Source: Candidatus Fermentithermobacillaceae bacterium
Lineage (GTDB): Bacteria > Bacillota > Sulfobacillia > Fermentithermobacillales > Fermentithermobacillaceae
Direction: 5' to 3'
Assembly (NCBI GenBank): GCA_012841375.1
Contig: DUUV01000044.1
Span: 1-64,000 of the forward strand
Length of the DNA stretch: 64,000 nt
The number at the start of each line of letters is the position of its first letter. The first letter of the stretch is position 1. The notes under the pieces are model-generated. The model worked only from the letters and a program-made list of their open reading frames with translations, was not told the origin of the DNA and searched no databases. Shown in pieces: positions 57,529 to 64,000 of the stretch. A program made the position numbers and the translations under genes.

Positions 57529-59085
57529 CTATGTGATGATAAGGCTGTCGCGGTCCATTTCACCCGGCTTCGGTATGCCGAGCATACTGAGAACCGTAGG
57601 CGCCACGTCGGCCAAGACTCCCGGGCGGAGCCGCGCCCCTCTGTATCTCTCACCTACAAGGATGCACGGTACGGGGTTCATGGAGTGATATGTATGAGAC
57701 GAAGCCTCCTGAGCCCCGCCGTCATGTCCGTCCTCTCGCGGCACAAGGTCCTCCACGTTGCCGTGGTCAGCGACCACCAGCGCCGAGCCGCCTTTCGCCA
57801 GGATACCGTCTACGAGCTCACCCAGGCAACGGTCTACTGTCTCCAGGGCGGCAACCGCCGCCTCGTATACGCCGGTGTGGCCGACCATGTCGGGGTTGGC
57901 GTAGTTCAGGACGATGAAGTCAAAGTCGCCCTTCTCAATGCGGTCCAGGGCCGCCGCCGTCACCTCGGGCGCGCTCATCTCGGGCTTCTTATCGTAGGTC
58001 GCCACTTCCTTCGGCGAAGGGATCAGTACGCGCTCTTCGCCGGGGAAAGGGTCGTCCTTCTTGCCGTTTAGAAAGAACGTCACGTGGGCGTACTTCTCGG
58101 TCTCGGCGATCCTGAGCTGCCGGAGCCCGGCCTTGGAGACCACCTCTCCCAAAGTGTTGTCCAGCGTGAGCGGTAGATAGGCGAAGGGTGCCTCAAGGCC
58201 TTCCTCGTACCGCATCATCCCGCAATAGTGGACATCCGGCTTAGGCCCCCGATCAAACCACTTGAACTCTTCGTCAAGGAACGTATATGTAAGCTCCCTA
58301 GCCCTGTCAGCTCTGAAGTTGAAAAAGATCAGGGCATCGCCGTCCCGCACCGTGGCGGGGCTACCCGCGATGTGGATTGCGGTAGGCTGCACGAACTCGT
58401 CGGACTCGTCCCGGGCGTACGCTTCCTCCAATGCGGAGCGCCAATCTCCGGCCCTCAGACCCTCGCCTTTGGTCAGCAGCCTGTAGGCGCGCTCCACCCT
58501 GTCCCACCTCTTGTCGCGGTCCATGGCCCAGTAGCGGCCTGTGATTGACGCGATGGCTCCGGTGGAAAGCTCATCCATCTTGTCTTCCAGGAGCTTAAGG
58601 TACATGGCGGCCGAGCGCGGAGGTACGTCTCTTCCGTCTAAAAAAGCGTGTACGTAGGTCTTCCCAACGCCGTTTTCTTTGGCCATCTTGAGGAGCGCGA
58701 AAAGGTGTGTCTCGAGGCTGTGCACTCCTCCATCCGACACCAAGCCCATGAGATGGAGGGCCGAAGACCTCTCTCGCGCATGGGCCATGGCCCCGAGAAG
58801 GGCCGGGTTCCGGAAAAAAGACCCGTTCTCGATGTCACGTGAGATCCGCATGACGTCTTGATAGACGATGCGGCCGGCGCCGATATTCAGGTGACCGACG
58901 TTTGAGTCTCCCATCTGTCCGGGCATGAGGCCGACGGCTTCCGCCGAAGCGTCCAGAGTCGTATGGGGGTACTCCCTCCAAAGCCTCTCGAAACGAGGTG
59001 TCCCGGCATCGGTCACGGCACACCTCGGCTCACAAGGAATGCCCCAGCCGTCCAGGATGATGAGAGCGACAGGCCGGTCTTTCAT
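57529..59085 (-). CDS. gpmI: 2,3-bisphosphoglycerate-independent phosphoglycerate mutase
   Basis: [67 protein letters not shown]. Confidence 0.98.
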   Translation of the reverse strand: MKDRPVALIILDGWGIPCEPRCAVTDAGTPRFERLWREYPHTTLDASAEAVGLMPGQMGDSNVGHLNIGAGRIVYQDVMRISRDIENGSFFRNPALLGAMAHARERSSALHLMGLVSDGGVHSLETHLFALLKMAKENGVGKTYVHAFLDGRDVPPRSAAMYLKLLEDKMDELSTGAIASITGRYWAMDRDKRWDRVERAYRLLTKGEGLRAGDWRSALEEAYARDESDEFVQPTAIHIAGSPATVRDGDALIFFNFRADRARELTYTFLDEEFKWFDRGPKPDVHYCGMMRYEEGLEAPFAYLPLTLDNTLGEVVSKAGLRQLRIAETEKYAHVTFFLNGKKDDPFPGEERVLIPSPKEVATYDKKPEMSAPEVTAAALDRIEKGDFDFIVLNYANPDMVGHTGVYEAAVAALETVDRCLGELVDGILAKGGSALVVADHGNVEDLVPREDGHDGGAQEASSHTYHSMNPVPCILVGERYRGARLRPGVLADVAPTVLSMLGIPKPGEMDRDSLIIT

Positions 59086-59101
59086 GAATCCATCCCTCCG
59101 C

Positions 59102-59914
59102 TTACCTGGCCCGCCTGTCCGGCCTTGCCCTCAACACCGTAAGAGCGAGACGGGCGAACTCGACCGGGTCCAGGCTCGCCCCGCCCACCAAGGCGCCGTC
59201 GATCTCCTCACGGGTCATGAATGAGCGGATATTTCCAGACTTGACACTGCCTCCGTAGAGCACTCTCACGTCCTCTGACGCATTTCCGCCGTAAACGGAG
59301 TCAACTGTCTCACGAATATGGGAGATGACCTCCGCGGCATCGTCCGGGCGGGCCTCCTTGCCGGTGCCGATGGCCCAGACCGGCTCGTACGCGATGACTA
59401 CGTGAGAAGACTCCTCCCTCTTCACCAGCGATAATCCCTCTCGAGTCATATCGGCATTCACCTTAAGGGCATCGCCTTGCTCTCGTTGGACCAAGGTCTC
59501 GCCGACACACAGGACGGGCTTGAGCCCCGCGTCCAAAGCAGCCCTCACCTTCTTGGCGACCAACTCGCCGGTCTCGCCGATCACGTGACGCCTCTCGGAA
59601 TGGCCTACAATGACGTACCGGCAACCCAGGTCTTTCAGCATGAGGGGCGAGATCTCGCCGGTGAACGCTCCTTTTTCCTGCCAGTAGACGTCCTGAGCCC
59701 CGATCGCCACGGGGTAAGACGCCAGCGCCGAAGAAAGGGCCGGGATGGACGTGAACGGCGGGCAGATGAGTATCTCAGGCCACGGGTCCTGGCTATCCAG
59801 GAGCGATTGGACCTCAGGGATGAAGGCCCCTGCGAAGGATAAGGTCTCGCCTACCGTCTTGTTCATCTTCCAGTTCGCCGCAAGCAAAGGAACACGCAAT
59901 TGAGATTCCCCCAA
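59102..59914 (-). CDS. tpiA: Triosephosphate isomerase
   Basis: LLAANWKMNKT, VIVGHSERRHVIGET, VIAYEPVWAIGTG, VLYGGSVKSGN. Confidence 0.98.
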   Translation of the reverse strand: MGESQLRVPLLAANWKMNKTVGETLSFAGAFIPEVQSLLDSQDPWPEILICPPFTSIPALSSALASYPVAIGAQDVYWQEKGAFTGEISPLMLKDLGCRYVIVGHSERRHVIGETGELVAKKVRAALDAGLKPVLCVGETLVQREQGDALKVNADMTREGLSLVKREESSHVVIAYEPVWAIGTGKEARPDDAAEVISHIRETVDSVYGGNASEDVRVLYGGSVKSGNIRSFMTREEIDGALVGGASLDPVEFARLALTVLRARPDRRAR

Positions 59915-59978
59915 TCGTGGAGGGGCCTCCGGTCCGTCTCCTTTCGGAACCCGGCTGCGGAGGCCGCTTCATTTCTCG

Positions 59979-61163
59979 TCAGTTTCTTTCAATGAGGACC
60001 GAAACACCGGGAAGCTCTCTTCCTTCGAGGAACTCGAGGGAAGCGCCGCCTCCGGTCGACAAATGGTCAATCTTGTCCCTGAGTCCCGACATCTCTATCG
60101 CGGACAGGGAGTCTCCCCCGCCTACCACCGTAAAGCCTGTAACGCCGGCCAGCGCGGCAGCCATCTCCAAGGTACCGCCCCTGAACGGCTCAACCTCGAA
60201 CACTCCCAAGGGGCCGTTCCAGAACACTGTCTTGGATGACCTAACCGCCGAGACGTACTCCTTACGGGCGCCCGGGCCGATGTCCAGCGCCATCATATCG
60301 TCCGGGATCTCGCCGGCTTCAACGACGCTTGCGGGCACGCCGGCTTCGGGAGACCGGGCTACGACGACATCAACAGGAAGGAGGACTTTCTTGCCGCCGA
60401 GAGACGCCTTCTCGAGGATCGCCCTGGCCTCGTCAACCATGGAAGGTTCGGCCAGCGATTTCCCTACGGCATGTCCTTGCGCCATGAGGAACGTGTTGGC
60501 CATGCCGCCGCCTATGAGAAGGTTATCCACCCTGTCCAAGAGGTTCTTGAGCACGGCCAGTTTATCGGAGACTTTGGCTCCCCCGATGACCGCAGTGAAA
60601 GGCCTCTCAGGGTTCTCCAGGAGCCTGCCCAGGGCCTCCACCTCTTTTTCCATGAGAAGGCCTGCGTAGGCAGGTATGTACGCGGCGATCCCCGCAGTCG
60701 ATGCATGGGCCCGGTGGGCGGCGCCGAATGCGTCGTTCACAAAGATATCGGCCAGCGACGCCATATCTCTGGCAAAGTCAGGGTCATTTTTCTCCTCACC
60801 CGGATAGAACCGTACGTTCTCCAGGAGGACAACCGATCCCGGGGACATGCCGCTCACGTACACCGATACTTCCGGTCCAACGCAATCGTTGAGCTTTATC
60901 ACTTTCATGCCCAGGAGCTCGCTCAGCCGGAGAGCGACGGCATCCAGACGGAGTTCTGGGACCACCTTGCCTTTGGGCCTGCCTAGATGGGACGCCAAGA
61001 TCACCTTGGCTCCGCGGGCCGCGAGGTACTCGATCGTAGGAAGCGCCGCCCTTATCCGCGAGTCGTCGGTTATTCTGCCGTCTTTCATGGGCACGTTGAA
61101 GTCAACGCGACAGAAACACCGCTTGTCCTTGACATCAATGTCCCGTATAGTCGCTTTGGCCAT
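59979..61163 (-). CDS. pgk: Phosphoglycerate kinase
   Basis: RCFCRVDFNVPMKDGRITDDSRIRAALPTI, HLGRPKG, AVIGGAKVSDK, NGPLGVFE. Confidence 0.98.
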   Translation of the reverse strand: MAKATIRDIDVKDKRCFCRVDFNVPMKDGRITDDSRIRAALPTIEYLAARGAKVILASHLGRPKGKVVPELRLDAVALRLSELLGMKVIKLNDCVGPEVSVYVSGMSPGSVVLLENVRFYPGEEKNDPDFARDMASLADIFVNDAFGAAHRAHASTAGIAAYIPAYAGLLMEKEVEALGRLLENPERPFTAVIGGAKVSDKLAVLKNLLDRVDNLLIGGGMANTFLMAQGHAVGKSLAEPSMVDEARAILEKASLGGKKVLLPVDVVVARSPEAGVPASVVEAGEIPDDMMALDIGPGARKEYVSAVRSSKTVFWNGPLGVFEVEPFRGGTLEMAAALAGVTGFTVVGGGDSLSAIEMSGLRDKIDHLSTGGGASLEFLEGRELPGVSVLIERN

Positions 61164-61192
61164 TGGTCCAGACCCTCCTCTGTGAAAGGGCC

Positions 61193-62197
61193 CTAGACGC
61201 CCTTGGAACCGATGAAGGAGACTATGTCACACAGCCTCTCGCAGTAACCCCACTCGTTGTCGTACCACGCGACGATCTTCATGAGCTCTCCCATCGCCAT
61301 GGTGGAAAGCCCGTCCACAACCGATGATTCGCGCATACCCTTAAAGTCGCTGGAAACCAGCGGTGCGTAAGTTATGCCCAGAATCCCTTTAAGGGGGCCG
61401 TTGGCGGCCTCTTCAAAGGCCTTGTTGACTTCTTCGGTGGACGCCTTCTTCTTGAGCCGGACTACCAAGTCAACTACGGATACGGTGGGAATCGGCACGC
61501 GGAAAGCCATCCCATTGAACTTGCCTTGGAGCTGCGGGAGCACAAGGCTGACGGCCTTAGCGGCCCCGCTGGTCGTGGGGATGATGTTGAGAGCCCCGGC
61601 ACGCGCCCTGCGGAGGTCCTTGTGGGCGAAATCCAGGATAACCTGGTCGTTGGTGTAAGCGTGCACGGTGGTCATGAGACCTTCTTCGATACCGAATTTC
61701 TCATCCAGCACTTTGGCAACCGGAGCGAGTCCGTTGGTGGTGCACGAAGCGTTGGAGATGACGTTGTGCTTCTCAGGGTCGTAGGAGTCATGGTTGACAC
61801 CCATCACTATGGTGATGTCCTCACCCTTGGCAGGCGCCGATATTACCACCTTGCGGGCACCGGCAGGATCGATGTGAGCGAAAGCTTTCTGTGCCTCGGT
61901 GAACCTCCCCGTCGACTCTACGACGACCTGGACCCCCAGGTCCTTCCACGGAAGCTTGCCGGGCTCTCTCTCGGCAAGCACCTTGACCATCCGGCCGCCG
62001 ACGGTGAAACCGCCCTCGCAGAGCTTCACTTCCTCGGGAAGTGTGCCGTAGTTGGAGTCATACTTGAGCAGGTGGGCCAGAGTGCCGGGATCTGTAAGGT
62101 CGTTTATGGCGACTATCTCCATGTCTTCTCTGGCCATGGCCGCCCTATAGAACCGCCGCCCGATGCTTCCGAAACCGTTTACTCCTACCCGTAGCAT
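61193..62197 (-). CDS. gap: Type I glyceraldehyde-3-phosphate dehydrogenase
   Basis: VGVNGFGSIGRRFYRAA, NASCTTNGLAPVAKVL, WYDNEWGY. Confidence 0.98.
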   Translation of the reverse strand: MLRVGVNGFGSIGRRFYRAAMAREDMEIVAINDLTDPGTLAHLLKYDSNYGTLPEEVKLCEGGFTVGGRMVKVLAEREPGKLPWKDLGVQVVVESTGRFTEAQKAFAHIDPAGARKVVISAPAKGEDITIVMGVNHDSYDPEKHNVISNASCTTNGLAPVAKVLDEKFGIEEGLMTTVHAYTNDQVILDFAHKDLRRARAGALNIIPTTSGAAKAVSLVLPQLQGKFNGMAFRVPIPTVSVVDLVVRLKKKASTEEVNKAFEEAANGPLKGILGITYAPLVSSDFKGMRESSVVDGLSTMAMGELMKIVAWYDNEWGYCERLCDIVSFIGSKGV

Positions 62198-62318
62198 GGA
62201 ATCTACCTCCTCCTGTCGTGGTGCCGCCCATCTCAGAAAAGAGAGGGTGGCGCCCCCATTATATCCCTATGTGGATAGGAAACCCACCCCTGGGAAACGC
62301 CTTTGGGCGTGCCGCCGA

Positions 62319-62915
62319 TCACAGGTAGAGGATGAGTCCCAGCGCTCCGGCCGCTAATAGCACCATCACAGGGTCTTTGCGAAAACGCAGGATCAGGACT
62401 GCCGAAACGGCCGCCACGGCGCCGGGGATAACCCCGGTCAACGTTGACGGGACCACCGACCATGCCGCCGCCGCGACCAGGACAACTACCACCGGACGGA
62501 TTCCCTTGAATATGTCTTTCACCAAAGGGAGACCGCGATACCTGTAGAAGAGAAAACCGAGGATGAGCATGATCACAAGTGAAGGTGTGACGACCCCCAA
62601 CGTGGCAGCAACTGAGCCCCAGAACCCGCTGACTTTGTAGCCGACATACGTGGCAGAGTTTATGGCGATGGGACCCGGGGTGGCCTGGGAAAGAGCTATA
62701 ACGTCCACGAACTCTCCCATGCTGAGCCATTGCCTTACATCGACCACCTCAGTGGATATGAGCGGGATCATGGCGTAACCGCCGCCGAAACTGAAGGCGC
62801 CGATCTTGAAAAAGCTGAGAAAGAGCTGGAAAAGCAAAAGGTCGCGTCCTCCTTGACTAGTCTTCGTCTGAACCCTGCGCCTCTCCGCGGGTCTCGCCCT
62901 CTTGCCGGCCGCCAC
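62319..62915 (-). CDS. Chromate transporter (CHR half-size subunit)
   Basis: FKIGAFSFGGGYAMIPLISTEVV, ALSQATPGPIAINSATYVGYK. Confidence 0.93.
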   Translation of the reverse strand: MAAGKRARPAERRRVQTKTSQGGRDLLLFQLFLSFFKIGAFSFGGGYAMIPLISTEVVDVRQWLSMGEFVDVIALSQATPGPIAINSATYVGYKVSGFWGSVAATLGVVTPSLVIMLILGFLFYRYRGLPLVKDIFKGIRPVVVVLVAAAAWSVVPSTLTGVIPGAVAAVSAVLILRFRKDPVMVLLAAGALGLILYL

Positions 62916-63465
62916 GGCGGTTCCACACGCCCGACAATATCCCTAGGAGACCCGACATGAGGACCGCGACGACCGGCCCCTCACCGAGCACGAACAACAG
63001 GAACACGCCGGCAGCCACAAACCATAGGTCGCTCCGCTCCCTAATGGAGCCCTTGCCCACCTGCCATACGGCAGCTGCCAACAGGCCTAGGATGGCCGGC
63101 CTCATCCCCCGGAAAAAGGCATCTATTACAGGTGCGCTCTTGTATCTCACCAGCACCGAAGCGAACGCGAGTATGGTCAGGAACGATGGCAGGGCGGCGC
63201 CGGCAACCGCTGACAGAGAGCCGAGAACCCCACGCATCTTGTACCCGGTGACCGTGGCTGTGTTGACGGCGATGGGACCGGGACCGCTTTGAGCGATGGC
63301 CAGAAGGTCGACGAACTCAGAGTCTTCCAACCATCTTCGCCGCTCCACCAGTTCTCTCTTGATGAGCGGGATCATGGCCCAGCCGCCGCCGAAAGTAAAG
63401 GCACCGATGAGGAAAAAGCTCCAGAAGATAGAGATACACGACGCAGTTTTTGGTTTCGTCAGAAT
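62857..63465 (-). CDS. Chromate transporter (CHR half-size subunit), probable non-ATG start near 63460-63465
   Basis: ORF opens upstream of the listed ATG: ILTKPKTASCISIFWSFFLIGAFTFGGGWAMIPLIKRELV; AIAQSGPGPIAVNTATVTGYK; overlaps next gene. Confidence 0.85.
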   Translation of the reverse strand: MLTKPKTASCISIFWSFFLIGAFTFGGGWAMIPLIKRELVERRRWLEDSEFVDLLAIAQSGPGPIAVNTATVTGYKMRGVLGSLSAVAGAALPSFLTILAFASVLVRYKSAPVIDAFFRGMRPAILGLLAAAVWQVGKGSIRERSDLWFVAAGVFLLFVLGEGPVVAVLMSGLLGILSGVWNRRGGRQEGETRGEAQGSDED

Positions 63466-63510
63466 CGCCCCCGCAGGATTTTGCCCATTGATTATAGCAT
63501 CAACAAGAAG

Positions 63511-63537
63511 AAAAAGCCCCTTTTTAGAGGGCTTTTG
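63511..63537. terminator. Bidirectional-looking terminator between rpoD and chromate transporter genes
   Basis: AAAAGCCC...GGGCTTTT stem with A/T tracts on both sides. Confidence 0.8.
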
Positions 63538-63555
63538 TCGACGAGCATGCGGGAG

Positions 63556-64000
63556 TTATACCAGATAGTCCTTGAGCCTCTTGCTTCTCTGCGGGTGGCG
63601 CAGCTTCCGGAGAGCTTTGGCTTCAATCTGCCGTATCCTCTCTCTTGTCACGCCGAACTCACGGCCCACTTCCTCGAGGGTGCGGGCCTTCCCGTCATCA
63701 AGACCGAACCTGAGCCTGAGAACCCTCTGCTCCCTGTCATTCAGCGTATCGAGAACGCTCTCTATCTGCTCTCTGAGAAGGAGGAAAGAGGCAGCGTCGA
63801 CCGGAGCCGGCGCATCTTCGTCTTCAATGAAGTCACCCAAATGGCTGTCTTCTTCCTCACCGATGGGAGTCTCCAGAGAGACCGGCTCCTGGGCTATCTT
63901 GAGGATGTCCCTCACCTTGTCGGCGGTGATCCCCATCTCCTCGGCCACTTCCTCAGGGGTGGGTTCCCGTCCCAGCTCTTGGATAAGGTGGCGCGAAGTC
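63556..64000 (-). CDS. rpoD: RNA polymerase sigma factor RpoD/SigA (3' part; truncated by window end)
   Basis: [69 protein letters not shown]; frame stays open to base 64000. Confidence 0.95.
   Translation of the reverse strand, partial: TSRHLIQELGREPTPEEVAEEMGITADKVRDILKIAQEPVSLETPIGEEEDSHLGDFIEDEDAPAPVDAASFLLLREQIESVLDTLNDREQRVLRLRFGLDDGKARTLEEVGREFGVTRERIRQIEAKALRKLRHPQRSKRLKDYLV

Overview
64 kb of GC-rich bacterial chromosome, probably from a Bacillota/Firmicutes-like lineage (inferred from an smpB/ssrA/secG-eno-gpmI-tpiA-pgk-gap block, a PdaB-like deacetylase, ThiT, Rex and MMD-type carboxylase genes). I see no rRNA, tRNA, IS element, prophage or CRISPR array. Main blocks: a two-component system; mnmA; a non-PTS glycoside locus (two GH4 enzymes, PIG-L deacetylase, GPH-type symporter, BadF/BadG-type kinase); hspR-dnaK-grpE; two FtsX-type permeases; a methylmalonyl-CoA carboxyltransferase/B12/MeaB operon behind rex, with a good Rex operator match in its leader; a PAS/GAF/HD-GYP/GAF/GGDEF protein; lgt; a large secreted hydrolase-like protein with a PKD domain; a glycerate kinase-Nudix fusion; a four-gene cluster with a YbaB-like protein next to a PdaB-like gene; thiT-thiN under a TPP riboswitch with terminator; a VapBC-like pair; adenosine-specific kinase; hbd; rarA; ltaE; trxA; coaE-polA; tmRNA (ssrA) and smpB; the glycolytic operon; paired chromate transporters; and the 3' part of rpoD. 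Most interesting leads: the Rex site at the mmd operon, the orphan B12 module without a mutase large subunit, the GlxK-Nudix fusion, the YbaB/sporulation-like cluster, the non-PTS GH4 locus with divergent catalytic motifs, paired GATAATTATC palindromes upstream of hspR, and a possible switching RNA leader before the CBS-ACT gene. No database searches were possible; family names come from recognisable motifs.
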